This document shows positions 26,163 to 37,689 of a stretch of 64,000 nucleotides of DNA, one piece after another (the stretch's first letter is position 1; the number at the start of each line of letters is the position of its first letter). Below the pieces are notes generated by a model. That model saw nothing but the letters and a program-made list of their open reading frames with translations, was not told the DNA's origin and did not search any database. The stretch is from Penicillium oxalicum (Eukaryota > Ascomycota > Eurotiomycetes > Eurotiales > Aspergillaceae): assembly GCF_001723175.1 (NCBI RefSeq), contig NC_064657.1, forward strand, positions 1,612,001 to 1,676,000, written 5' to 3'. A program made the translations under genes and the position numbers.

Positions 26163-26182
26163 GGGGGGGGGGGGGGGGGGGG
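26163..26182. repeat. Poly-G run, 20 nt
   Basis: Twenty G in a row about 150 bp after the lrg1 stop, possibly within its 3' UTR, followed by CGGGGGCG. It is a candidate G-quadruplex. Confidence 0.9.
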
Positions 26183-27158
26183 CGGGGGCGTTGAGCGTTC
26201 TGCATTCTCGTTCGGATTGTCTATTTTCTCCTCCCTTTTGAGCCCACGACCGGCCCACATTTGGCGGACCGAGTGTCACGGTTCTCGTCGCCATTTACTT
26301 TCCCACACAAATCGCGACAGCTCATCTGCTTATTGACTGCTGGTGCTTCTCTGTATTCATGCATGACACCTCATAGCCCAGAGGCCTGATTTAAATACGA
26401 TGGCCGTGTCTTTCCCCTCCTTTTACTTTTTTCACCCCTTTTGGTCTTTGTTGCTTTCTGTCTGTCTTTCAATTGTTTGCTCGCCCATACCCCATCAAGC
26501 TTGAACTCAAGGCTTTCTCATGGTCATATATCTTTTCTTCTTTCGTTCATCATCGGATTGAACAGATCTTCTTTGTGGCGACCATATTTGCCCATATCAT
26601 CTCGAAAAAAGAAAATTTCTTTTTTGCGGTTATCCCAGGCTCTACCTCCCACCTGGCTCTTATCTTTTCCGGGGTTCCAATCCCACTTTCTTCCTGTTTC
26701 TGTTTTTCTCCCGCAGCTGATCATCCTTGCATGCAGCCCATGGTGTTCCCTTGTCAATAATTGCTTGTTGTTCACCCAGCAAAAGTGCTCAGGCGGCGGA
26801 CCTGCTTTGATCTTGGCACACCGCAATTGGCCTTTTTCTCAACCCAAAGAGTTAATGAAGCGATGAAGTCAGACCTCGCGCGTGTTCATGACCATGTTGC
26901 ATTGCTTTTGCATTCATATTCTCTAGTAGCCCGGATTCGCGTCCGCCGGTAGATTCAAGTCTAGTTCTTACCTTGTGTGTTTTCCAAGACAACCATTTCA
27001 GTCTCGTGTAATTGATTCCACCGAGGCCGACCAAATATCATGCCGCTTCCGGGCGTCCTTTGAGTAATCGCCAATGTACAATCAAATGGGCTCCCGACAT
27101 TGGCGTTTGCATGCTTATACAGGCAAAAACTTTACGTGCAAGGTAGGCATGAACGATC

Positions 27159-27194
27159 TCAAATTCTCACTCAAATTCTCACTCAAATTCTCAC
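27159..27194. repeat. Tandem 12-bp repeat, 3 exact copies
   Basis: Unit TCAAATTCTCAC repeated three times without change in non-coding DNA. Confidence 0.95.
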
Positions 27195-27703
27195 TTCCAC
27201 TCTTCCACGGCACCTTTTCGTTGGAAGGGATCATTCCAGACGTTGGCGTGTGCTGCTACATGTTAATGCACGGTGCTGTATATGGCCCAGGAAATAAAAG
27301 GTCAGATGGGTACCCCAATTGACCGGGACTACGATGAAGAATTTGAGGTATGGAGGAGTCTTGACACATAATTAAACCATCACATAGAAATTCCACTCGC
27401 CAAAACACGAGACGGGAAACGCCATTTGAAGCCAAGCTTGAACCAGCAATCGCTTGTAGCGCGAAAAGAAAAAGAAAAAAGAACACACCAACGAACAGGA
27501 AGAAGGTTACCGGTATACGCCCCGTCTCCGATAATGCGCTTATGATGGGCACCAGACATGGCGCGCTGGAAGAAAAAGAAAGGAGAGAGAGAGAAAACAG
27601 AAAGAAAGAGAAGGCCTTTCATCTCAAAATAGATATCCCTCGAGTCTCTGTGTCTCCCGGTGCATGGTACCCTATTGAGACAAACCCGGAGGGACTTGGC
27701 AGC

Positions 27704-28957
27704 TTATACGCGTTTTCGTAGCGCTCTCGTCGCTCGACTAGAGCTGTCCAATGTGGACGCAGGAGCGGTTGTCTTGCGCACTGCAGACGTCCCTGTCGCA
27801 GTGGGTGCTTTTTTGACGGCTAGGGAAGCCGCCTGCGCACGCGGCACGGGCGGTTTCTTGGTGGAAGCAGCGGTGCCAGTCGTGGCTTTTCGGCCTCCCA
27901 GTCCTGTCCTGGTTGGCTTGGCGACGGTTGTTCCTGAGGATGTGGTGGTGGATGAGAAGCTGTTTTTGCGTTCACCTTGACGAGTGGCGGGTCGAGGAAC
28001 GGGGGAGTTGACAGCCCGGGGCCCAGTTGCGGATCGGGCTGTCGTCTTTTTCAGCAGGGTTGACGATGGGGCATCGCGCACGTTGGAAGTGGTGGCGCCG
28101 CGAGGCCGGGAGCCAGGTGCAGGCGCGCGCAGAGGGCTCGACGGCTTAAGAGGGGACATTGGACGGGATAGATATGAAGGTTGTCCCTTCTCTGGGGGAG
28201 CGCGGAAAGGTGATTGAGGATATGTTCGAGAGTTGGAGGATTTGGGGGAAAGAATCCGATGGTTATTGCTCCGCACTTCTTGCGAGACGATGCGTGAAGT
28301 GCCGCTCGCAGAGGGTGCGTTGCCTCGACGCTTGGGGTTCTTCAGTCCCTCGGGCGTACCAGCAGCTGGCGCATTTTCCTTGTCGGAGTAGCCCTCGGTA
28401 CTATTTGCAGATCGAGGTCAGTAGATGTTTCTGGCAGAAAGACCTACATGTTACGAAGGAAACTAAGAGGAGGTAAGAGAGCGTACCTCGTGCGCCGCGT
28501 ACGGCCGTCGCGTGTGCTAGTCGGTGAAAGTGCTTGATCAATTGAAATCAGCCCACGCGATGATTTGGTCGGCGAGATCCTGCGCATCGGCGATGTCGTC
28601 TGGGCTGTAGCAGAGTATTTTTCGAAGAGCTCGCCCATGTTGGCTTTCCGAAGAGAGACGGGAATCCGGTTAACGCGTCGCTCGATGCGAGCACGAAGAT
28701 CGTGGGCTTGGAGAGCATATTGGGCACGCAGCTTCCGAGCACGCTCAGTGACTAGTGAATGAAAAAAAACCATGAATTAGTGACTGTCTCCTTCCCCCAC
28801 GGGCGTTCTATCCCTTGCACGTACTCTCAAGCTGGAGGTTATCAATGAGCGCTTGCTTTTGGCTTCGCGTCAGACGCAGCTTTTTGACGGGTCTCCCCGT
28901 AGGTGTGGCATTCGCCGCCTCGGAGATTTCAGGCGCCTTGCGTTTCATGGTAGTCAT
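27704..28957 (-). CDS. nbl1: Borealin-like chromosomal passenger complex subunit (Nbl1)
   Basis: Subunit of the chromosomal passenger complex with Aurora kinase, INCENP/Sli15 and survivin/Bir1, needed for kinetochore-spindle error correction. Exons on minus: 28957-28825, 28751-28487 and 28400-27704; total 1,095 nt and 364 residues. The Nbl1/Borealin N-terminal helix (about 30-80) is clear: SQKQALIDNLQLEITERA is completed by splicing the first intron, followed by RKLRAQYALQAHDLRARIE, RRVNRIP and LRKANMGEL. The remaining 280 residues are a basic, Ser/Pro/Thr-rich disordered tail ending TRALRKRV, and are longer than in yeast Nbl1 (73 residues), as usual in filamentous fungi. Two start ATGs are possible (28957 and 28948). 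It is divergent from rpn10, with 246 bp between the starts. Confidence 0.88.
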
Positions 28958-29203
28958 GCCGCGCGTTACTCGATGGTGAGGTATAAAGTTCAGATTTATT
29001 GTGGGGGATGAATAGATCTTCGAACGGCCGGGGGTGGATGCGCGACGCCATAACAAACAGGCCTCCAGGGCGGGGATCGGTGGCAGAATGCATAGCTTCA
29101 CCTCATCGTCATCACCGACTTCCTTCAAGTGTCGATGTTCCAGTCCTGATACCTTCATTGATCCTTTTTTGTCTCTCGTGCTTTTTCATCATATACCGCC
29201 ATC
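28958..29203. promoter_or_regulatory. Shared promoter region of nbl1 and rpn10
   Basis: Only 246 bases separate the divergent start codons of nbl1 and rpn10, so both 5' leaders and core promoters must lie here. T/C-rich sequence at 29160-29190 precedes the rpn10 start. No specific binding site was identified. Confidence 0.6.
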
Positions 29204-30257
29204 ATGTCGCTCGAGGCTACAATGATCATGTCAGTGTTTGACTCGACTGATAGTTATCGAGAGGTGCCTAGCTGACCAAACCTTCCTGCAGTGTCGACAA
29301 TAGCGAAAGCAGTCGCAACGGAGATTACACGTGAGACGCTCGGTATTCGGTTATCTTGGCCATTCTCTGACTTGTTGTGAAACCACAGGTCAACCCGCTG
29401 GCAAGCTCAAGTTGATGCTGTCAGCATCGTTCACAGTGTCAAGATGCGGGCACACCCGCAATCCGCCGTGGGACTGATGAGCATGGGCGGCAAGGGTCCC
29501 GAGGTTCTATCTACTTTTACGACAGACTTTGGTGGCATCCTGGCCGGTCTACACAAAACCAAGATTCACGGAACATCGCATTTGAGCTCCAGCATCCAAG
29601 TTGCCGCTGTAAGTGGATAAAGTGTCCCTGCCGGCAGAGCGATGACTGGCGCACGGAGTCGTTGCAGATTCGCTGACCCTTCATTGTCTCATCTTCTAGT
29701 TAGCCCTTAAGCATCGCTCCGAGAAGTCTCAGCGACAACGGATCATCGTCTTCTCCTGCTCACCCATTGAAGAGGATGAGAAGACCCTGGTGAAGCTCGC
29801 CAAGAAGATGAAGAAGAACAACGTGTCAATCGACGTGGTGGCATTTGGTGATTTGGAATCCGACCAGACCAAGAAGCTGGAGGCCTTCGTGGACAACGTA
29901 ACGAGCGGTGATAATTCCTATCTGGCCATCATCCCCCCGGGGCCTCATTTGCTTAGCGAGGAGCTCCAGAACACCCCAATCCTGGCTGGCGAGAGTGCCA
30001 CCACCGGTGGCGTCGGTGGTGGTGGTGGCGGCGAGGATGCGGGATTCAACTTTGAAGATGCCGCGGAGAATGACCCCGAGTTGGCCTTTGCCTTGCGCTT
30101 GTCCTTGGAAGAAGAGAAGAATCGACAAGAAAAGGAGAAGCGTGAACGAGAGGCCGCCGAGGGCAAGACGGAGCTGGGTAATATCCCCGAGGAAGGTCAG
30201 GGCGAGTCCAGCAATGCCCAGGACAAGAAGGACGAGGACAAGATGGATACTGCTTAG
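29204..30257 (+). CDS. rpn10: 26S proteasome ubiquitin receptor subunit Rpn10
   Basis: Proteasome 19S regulatory particle subunit that stabilises base-lid contact and binds ubiquitin chains. Exons are 29204-29229, 29292-29330, 29389-29608 and 29700-30257; total 843 nt and 280 residues. The N-terminal VWA domain (2-190) shows MSLEATMIIVDNSESSRNGD, TRWQAQVDAVSIV, GLMSMGGKGPEVL and KHRSEKSQRQRIIVF. A Gly-rich linker (GGVGGGGGG) precedes one ubiquitin-interacting motif, DPELAFALRLSLEEE (about 218-235). The acidic/Lys tail ends DEDKMDTA. Two very short 5' exons (26 and 39 nt) are needed to recover the conserved N-terminus. Confidence 0.95.
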
Positions 30258-30676
30258 ATTTGTTCTTTTCTTCTCGGCAGCGAATACTGATGCATACCCG
30301 GCGTTTCCCTTTCCTCTCCATTCGTGCTTTCTTCTTCTCCCTTTCTCGGTCGGACGGCGCCTGCCTTCCCCATCACTGTATGCTTCTAGATTCAGCTTTA
30401 GGTGTCCGCTGAATAGACCAGGTCCAACCCTCATGCGCGCTACACAATCATGCGAGATGGTAAGGTATTGGGTCGTGTTTGGTCATGGATGACAAACGCC
30501 CTGGGGACAGGATTGCTATGTCCATCTGATCCAATCCAAATCAGTCCCCGGACTGGCTATGATCGATCCACACAAAAAAAAGAAGGGGAAAAAATCATTG
30601 CAATTGGTTCTAGTAAAGGTTCATCAAGTCATCAGCGCCATTCGCATTCCTTCTTGCCCACGGCGTGCATCCTGGC

Positions 30677-30712
<36 letters not shown>

Positions 30713-30751
30713 ACCAATTATGATAAAACTTCAAGCCCATGACCCACCGTC
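30258..30751. other. Convergent 3' spacer between rpn10 and trs23
   Basis: About 490 bases between convergent stop codons. It contains a (TC)n microsatellite at 30678-30711. No gene was seen. Confidence 0.6.
30678..30711. repeat. (TC)n microsatellite
   Basis: About 17 TC units, lying roughly 40 bp past the trs23 stop codon, probably within its 3' UTR. Confidence 0.95.
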
Positions 30752-31488
30752 TCACGTCCGCCCGCGCAGCCACGCTCCCAAGTGTCGATCAAACGCCTCA
30801 CAGCGCACAGGCATCTCGAGCTGATAGAATGGATTCTTCATCACGTAGTCGGCGTAGAGCTCATAGATCTTGTTCATGATCGTATCGACATTCCCCGTCA
30901 TCGGATCGGTGAAAAGTAGGAACTTGGTCCCCGTCAGCGTCTGGAAGCAGGTCAATCGGAACTTTTCCGTCTCGAGATGTTCCAACCCCGAGGCGACGAC
31001 CCCGGGATTGGGGAAGCTGAATCCGGCTGGAGGAGCATTGCCACCACCGGGAGAGGCGACAGCGGGAGAACTCTGGGCGAGAGGCAGCTTTGGCGTGATC
31101 GAACGAGTGATGGCGTGAACACTGGAGGGGGAAGGGGGAAATGATTAGCGGGATAGCTTGTGTGTGACAGTGTAGGGTGACGAGTGAATAATCTTCTCTT
31201 TTCCCCTTGTTTTTCTGTAGTCGCCTATGCTGGGGAGGAATCCGAGAAAAAAAAAGGTACCATACCCGTGAAAGGTGCCCGCGAGAACGAGATAGTCATT
31301 TGTTGAGAGACTGCGCAGTCCGGCCTGGTATTCACGCTGATAGATCAGACCACCCGCCTTGTTGATGATGATCAGGGAAAAGACGGTCCTGGTCAAAGAG
31401 AGGGCCTGTTAGTCGCGTGCTCGTTCCGGTTGAGCGCATTGTCAGGATGCTGCTGATTACAAAGTCGCGACCAGCAGGAGACATACAT
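30752..31488 (-). CDS. trs23: TRAPP complex subunit Trs23 (TRAPPC4/synbindin) with intron-split start codon
   Basis: Core subunit of the TRAPP tethering complexes, which act as Ypt1/Rab1 exchange factor in ER-Golgi and autophagy traffic. Coding exons on minus: 31488-31487 (only AT), 31388-31266 and 31121-30752; total 495 nt and 164 residues. The ATG is formed across the first intron (AT|GTATGT ... CGACTAACAGG ... CCAG|G), giving [20 protein letters not shown], the family N-terminus. The second intron joins GTFHG to [10 protein letters not shown]. The longin-like fold continues through [24 protein letters not shown] and [20 protein letters not shown], ending [13 protein letters not shown]. Length fits the short TRAPP core subunits. 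Without the first intron no ATG precedes the conserved N-terminus in frame. Confidence 0.92.
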
Positions 31489-32654
31489 GATGATCGCCAG
31501 CCAGTCGACGGGGTCGGGGTCGATGTCGGCGGCAATCCGGACAAAGTGGCCGAGGGGAGGAGGAGCAAAGGGACGCTATCGCAAATGCAGCATCCCTTGA
31601 CGACGGAAGAAAGACACCGTGTTGCGAGGGGGGTGAAAGAGCCAAGGGCGTCCGGATTGAGAGACAATTGTGGCAGGTGGGAAATGTATTGAAGGTATGA
31701 AGATCTGAAGGTGTCCGGGTTGTTGATCGCCCGCAGCGGGTCCTTTTTTCGGCGACTGCGGGGAGGTGGAAGAGCGCCCTTCACGAGGTTTCTACGTCAG
31801 CCATCGACCCTCACATTCAACTCAACAACCATGATCGAAGGGTTTTGGTTTTGGTTCTCGCTGTGCATATTATGGAGACAAGATAAAAGTGTCGGTCTAA
31901 TCCTGGTAGCTCTTTTTTTCATCGGCGGAACAGAACAAAAACAATCCTCTGTCTCAACGACGGATAGACATACAACAAGGACTGCTCTTCGAGGCAGGGA
32001 TTGCGAGGTAAATCGACTTTCAGAAAGCCAGTAGAAAGCGAATGCACCTGACCTAGACCTATGAGATCAACTCCCTGGGCCGTTTAGTAGTACCACTCCT
32101 AATGAGCAGAACACACAGGCGCCGTAGAGGGAGTTGCTCTGATGACCTTTCCATTAGGGTTTCACCTCCAGCTCAGTCCGTCCACATACACAAAACCAAC
32201 AATACACCTCGCCTCATGCAGTCCCTTCCTGTGCGGACCTCAAAGGGTGCGAGAGTCGATCAATCACCACACTGGACGAGACTGCAGCAGGCGAAGGTGC
32301 TACACGCCTGGACAAACTGTTGCCCAAAAAGGGACGTGTGGTGCAGAGAGACCTGAAATCTTCATCACCATGCTCTTGGACATGAGAATCATGCCTCTCC
32401 AGAGAAAGTCAAAGAAAATGGATCTCTCATTCCAATACTCTATCAGGTCGACAGCTTGGTCGACCGCAGTAGGTAGCAAGTAAATCGAAGCTACCATGCA
32501 CGCATCATTTCAACCATAATTCATAAGGAATTCATCAGCGTTGATAAAAGTAAGAAAAAAAAACAAGAGCAAGTGTCGGTCCATCCTGCACCACGCCAAA
32601 ATCAATTTCTTGTGCCACTCAAACCAGGCGAGAGTGCTCCTTCCTCCGCCCCCG
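31489..32654. other. Spacer between trs23 leader and the ABC transporter 3' end
   Basis: About 1.2 kb. The part next to trs23 is its leader and promoter; short ATG-TGA frames lie upstream (for example near 31831 and 31804 on minus). The rest is downstream of the ABC transporter. No gene was seen. Confidence 0.5.
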
Positions 32655-35600
32655 TCACCCCGATCGATGCCGTCGGGACCACTTCTTGGGCACGCGCATG
32701 AGCCAGTACAGTACGGGGGCCATGACAATGTTGAAACCCACGTACACAAAGAGAAGGCCAATGTTTCGCCAGTGATCGGAGAAATTGATGCTCAATTGCG
32801 CCAGGAAGGTGTCATTCGACTGAATCGGACAGATCTCGCAGCTTGACGTTGCATTAGGGTTCCTCAGATCGGCCTGGTACAGCCTGACGTACTGGTCCAA
32901 GTAGTCAGAGCAACTTTGACCCTGGGGCGGATCGACCCGCAAGAGCTCGATGCTGGAGCATTTGGCATTGCCACCAGAAAGACCTGTCGAGAGTACCGCG
33001 GAGACCAGATAGGTGAATGGGGACACGCGGTACATGAAGATCCAGAAGCGGGGCAAGACGTTAGGACTCGCGAGGACACTAAAAGCAGTGAAGATGTTCC
33101 AGGTCAGTCATCGCTAGATCGCAAATGCAAATAAAGGCCTGCCCAGCTGGGACAAACTCACCCGTTAAAGACAAGACACAGAGAGAACATCATCTGTGCC
33201 ACGTTACTACCGGTATCGGGGTGTTCAATTCCCGCGATCATCATCGAACTAAAGGTTGAAGTGAACATGAGGAAGACCAGAATCAACAGGAACATGGTGC
33301 CGCCGCGAGCTGTGACTTTACCCGGCGGAGCGTTGCGGTAGAGGCCAATCGGATAGTACCACGAGAAGTAGACGGGTACCGACATGATGACATTCCAGGG
33401 TAGCTCCACGAAGATACTGGCCAGCATGAACGCTTTCCAGGAGTACGCCTTGGATGGTCGCTCACGTACTTCGTACAGGGATCGCTGCGTGACAAAGCTC
33501 GGCATCATCTGTTGAACTAGGTTGGGGAAGATGACGAGCAGCATGAAGATGGCGAACATCTGGTTCTGGAGACCCTGCAAAGTGTTCGGCATGCGCCAGA
33601 AAGTGAAACCGATGAACAACGGCTGGTGGAAAAGGAAACTTAGCAAGCCCCAAGACATACAGAGCAGAAAAGAAATGGCCCGAGTGGGGCTCATCGTTGA
33701 CAAGGGAAGCAACCTACCGGAATGACACACATAGCCGTCTTCGAATACAGATATCCAGGACTCCGGTAATACTGCTGGAACATGCGCCGGATACAAATGA
33801 GGAACTGGTACCAGAGAGGCGTTGCAAACTCGCCATATCCGGCCGTCGCCTCGGGGACAGGCTTCTTTGAGAGCTCCGTTCGCATGTCGGCGAGATCCTG
33901 CCGTACCTGAGCACGCTCTGGGCTCTCTTTCCAAACGTCGGCCCAGTCACGATCCGCGTGCGAGCCAGGTGCCGCGCCAATCACTTCGAGCATCCATTCC
34001 GCGGGATTTGCGTTCTCGGGACATTTGATGGATCCCTTGTTCTCGAAATATTGGATCAAAGTGCTCATGTTGGTCCCGAGCTCCCCAAAGTACACGGTTC
34101 GACCCCCCCGGGCCAGGAACAAGAGACGGTCGAATTGTTGCATCAACATGGCTGACGGCTGATGGATGGTACATAACACCGCTTGGCCGTGATCTGCCAA
34201 CTTGCGCATCAGACTGCAGATTGACCATGCCGTTTGGCTGTCCAGACCGGAGGTGGGCTCGTCAAAGAAGAGCAAGAGATCCGGCTTGGCCGCAAGCTCC
34301 ACACCAATCGTCAGGCGTTTGCGTTGCTCGACGTTGAGTCCCGTGCCCAAAACACCCACGACAGCCTCGGCGTATGCCTCCATTTCCAGCATGCGAATGA
34401 CTTCCTCTACGTAGGCGATTTTCTCCTCGTACGGTGTGCTGTGCGGTTGCCGAAGAAGGGCGCTGAAGACCAAAGCCTCGCGAACGGTACTCGTCTCCAG
34501 ATGTAAATCCTGCTGCTGCACGTAGCCGGTCTTGCGTTGGAAGGAGCCATCGCGCGAGTGGCCGTCGACCAGCATATCACCAGTGATGACACCCATGGTC
34601 ACTCGATCGGCCAGCACATCCAGCAAGGTCGTCTTGCCTGCCCCGGTCACACCCATCAAAGCAGTCAGAGTACCCGGTTTCACCCACCCATCAACGCCGT
34701 CGAGGATGCGTCTTTCACCACCTTTGATCTTGATGTCATAGCCAACATTTTCCCAGTGGAAGATGGCTGTCTGTTTGGCAAGTGCCGCACTCTTCACGGC
34801 CAAGTCCTGGGGCTTACCTGCCACTTCCTGCTTTTCGCCCTGCGAGGCGTCTTCAGGGTCTTCTTCATGGTGTGCCTTCTTCACAAATGCGGGAATCTTG
34901 CCACGAGGGAACACCAGAATCTCACCCTTACTCGGCTGGGCACGAATGTACTCGCTAGAGACAATGTAGGAGATGAGGAAAGCGATAAAAAAGCCACATA
35001 AAATGCCAAAATTGCGCCACAAGTGGGATCGGAAGTAGCGGAAGGTGGTGTTGATGTAGGCGTCGCCGTCGATGTAGTCCTGTCCAGGAACGGCACCCTT
35101 CTGCGAGCAGACTTTTGCGCTCAAGGGAGCATTCGCGTAGAGGGGCCCCCCGGGAATGTAGTCAGAACATGGGAAACGACGATTGCTGAATTCGTTGATC
35201 ATCAAAGATTCAAAGGCATACTACAAGGCAATCCATCAGTCAGCGACATGTTCACATCCAAGCCACCGGGGGGATCATGTTCAGGGTACGAACCGCAATT
35301 GGGTTCAGATAGTTAAGCCATCGGAACCAAGGATGCATATCTCGGACCGGAATTGTGAAGCCGGTGTAAATGATCAGGATCATCATGAAGATCGATGAAG
35401 GAACCATGGCCTGGGCCATGGACCGGGAGCTCGCGCCGATGGTGCGGAACAGATTTGACATGACCAGTGTGGTGGTGAAGGAGAAGAGGAAGAATATGAA
35501 GAAGTGGCCGGCTGTTCGGCGGAGATGAGGTATGAAGTAAATGATGATGTTGAACGCGATGGCGACGAGAACCTTTGCCGGTAATTCCACAATGTAGGAG

Positions 35601-37689
35601 CTGATAGCCTCCGCGGAAGGATGGTAGAATGCATACTTGAAGTGCTTCTCCACAATGGGTCGCTGTTGCCAAAGAGTGAGGATTTCCAGAGAGCTTGCAA
35701 AGGCGTTCATGAGCACTGCAAAGAAGAGCAGGGAACCGCGCTGGAAGAAGCTTCCGGTCGTCGGGGACAGGTCGAGAAAGACGGTGGAGATGATGATGCC
35801 CATGATCGAGTTGCCAATCACCGAAGCCAAAGTCATACTCATATCGCCCTTCAGGCGGAGAAATCCACGCCAGAGGCAGAGTTTGATCTGCATCGGATAC
35901 GACAAGGTGTATGGTGACTGAGCCCGAGTACCTTTGGCCTTTTCTGCGGCTCGTGAAATGTTGAAAGTGTCTAGTCGTTGTTGATCGACGGGGTTGCGAT
36001 CCCGGCTCTCTTGAATCTCCTGGAGGAGCAGCTTCCGCTCAGCACTGTTCTTCCAACGGGACGCAAATTCATCGGGGGTGCGAGGCACCAGATGCTCGAA
36101 GCCGTCTCGCACACGACGTTCCGAAGGGCTTGTCAATGAGGTGAGAAAGTCAGCCGTCGTCTGTCGATCTGGGCAATAAAATCCCATCTCGATGAAAAAA
36201 CGTTTGGCATCATCTGCTCGACCAAAGTAAATCTGGCGCCCCTCGTAGAGAACGATGGCTTTGTCAAAGATGTCGTAGATTGACTGGCTGGCTTGATAGA
36301 TGGCCACCACCGCGGTGGATCCACTGTATTCTGTGGACAGCCGGAGATTCTTCACAAACTCCAATGCAGTTGAACTATCCAGACCGCGGGTGCTGTTGTC
36401 CCAGCACTGCAGGGGGCTTCCACAAAGCGTGGTTTCCGCGATACTGACGCGCTTCCGCTCACCACCGGAGACTCCACGGATAAAGTCGTTGCCCACCTTG
36501 GTGTTCATAGTGTGGGTCAATCCGAGCATGGCCATGACCACATCCCGCATATGCTCGGCGTACTGAGCGCGGGTCACACCTGGCAGTCGATTGCTCGGCG
36601 CGCGGGCCTGGGCGGCAAACAAAAGTGTTTCTCCTGCGGTGAGCATAGGGAAGTGAATTTCTGTTTCTGCTTGGTAAATCACTTCCCCACGGAAACGACC
36701 GTGCATGTTCTCCCACGAGATCCCCTCATACTCGATATCCGAACCCTCTGCAAGGAAGAGGCCGTGGGTTTCACCCGCGATGGTGCGCAAGAAGGTAGAG
36801 CATCCACTGAAGTGAGAGGTTAGCACTGACATCTTTCTGTACACTTCCTAGAAAGAGAAGCGTGAGTGAAAGGACAGGAAGAAGTTACTCACCTGCCAGG
36901 ACGTCCTAGCACAACAAGCATCTCACCCTCATGGACAATACCTTCAAAGTCCCGAAGAATGTCGATGCGCTTCCGTTCACGCATGCCCAGCTGGCCTTTG
37001 ACCCAGGCGAACATCTTTAACCAGGCATTTCCAAAGTTGGTCTGGTAATCAGCGGCGGTACCGTAACCAAAGACATTCAGGTTGCGGAAAGAAACACCTG
37101 CAGTGCGACGCGGGTAGCGGTCTGGATCACGAGTGGTCATCCGTAAGAAGTTCTTGGCCCATTTGCGTGCATCGAAATGGTCTGGGTCATGAGGGTTCAG
37201 TTCCGGGTCCTGCTCTGTGTCCAGGAACGTGTTGACTCCATCTGACATAGGGCCAGTCTTTGCAAGCTCGGAGCGGGCGATGTTCGAGATTTGTGAAAAG
37301 GCTCGTCCATCCTTTGCCTTGTTCGACTCGTCGGGGGCTGACTGAGCCATCATCGACTCGTCTCGAACAATATGTGAATGGTCTAAAGTCTGTGGAAACG
37401 ACCGAGCATGGTTCGACAGCTGTGAGAATGAGCGGGCTAGTGAGGACAGCTCTTGCAGCCGTTTCTCCTCTGCCTCATCACCCATCACAGGAGTAACAGA
37501 GTCCTCGACACTGGTACTGGTCTTCTGGGATGCGCCTGCTGGTCCGGCGCGTTCTTCCTCGTCGACACCAGGATCTTTCCGGAAGATCTCCTCCTGGACG
37601 AATTCTCCCAGCCGTTCACTGACCTGGCGTGCTGCTGGCTCACAGCCTGCAGCACCACCCAAGGAAATCGGAGTCTGAACGGAGGCCAT
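32655..37689 (-). CDS. PDR/CDR-type ABC transporter (ABCG full-size)
   Basis: Plasma-membrane ATP-driven efflux pump of the pleiotropic drug resistance family, moving hydrophobic toxins, azoles or lipids. Exons on minus: 37689-36893, 36806-35294, 35220-33718, 33622-33162 and 33078-32655; total 4,698 nt and 1,565 residues, usual for the family. The order is NBD1-TMD1-NBD2-TMD2. NBD1 Walker A is GRPGSGCSTFL (262-272), of the fungal type with Cys for Lys, rebuilt by the first intron; the signature is VSGGERKRVS; Walker B is degenerate in CWDNSTRGLDSS. NBD2 has canonical GVTGAGKTTLLDV (about 960), the degenerate signature LNVEQRKRLTIG and Walker B LLLFFDEPTSGLDS. About 12 TM helices are visible in two blocks, with a Cys-rich last extracellular loop. 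The N-terminus repeats an ARSFSQ-SN-ARS motif. Substrate cannot be read from sequence. Confidence 0.94.

Larger units (their letters stand above)
26014..27703. other. Convergent spacer between lrg1 and nbl1
   Basis: About 1.7 kb with T/C-rich sequence (26400-26700). It contains a 20-nt poly-G at 26163 and a 12-bp direct repeat at 27159. No gene was seen; part of this is probably the lrg1 3' UTR. Confidence 0.5.

Noticed and set aside
27159..27194. Three direct repeats as a CRISPR-like array
   Set aside because: Units are adjacent 12-mers with no spacers, in a fungal nuclear context; a simple tandem repeat.
31332..31784. 150-codon minus-strand frame overlapping the trs23 start
   Set aside because: It begins at GTG, not ATG, runs through the trs23 leader intron, and has no family resemblance.
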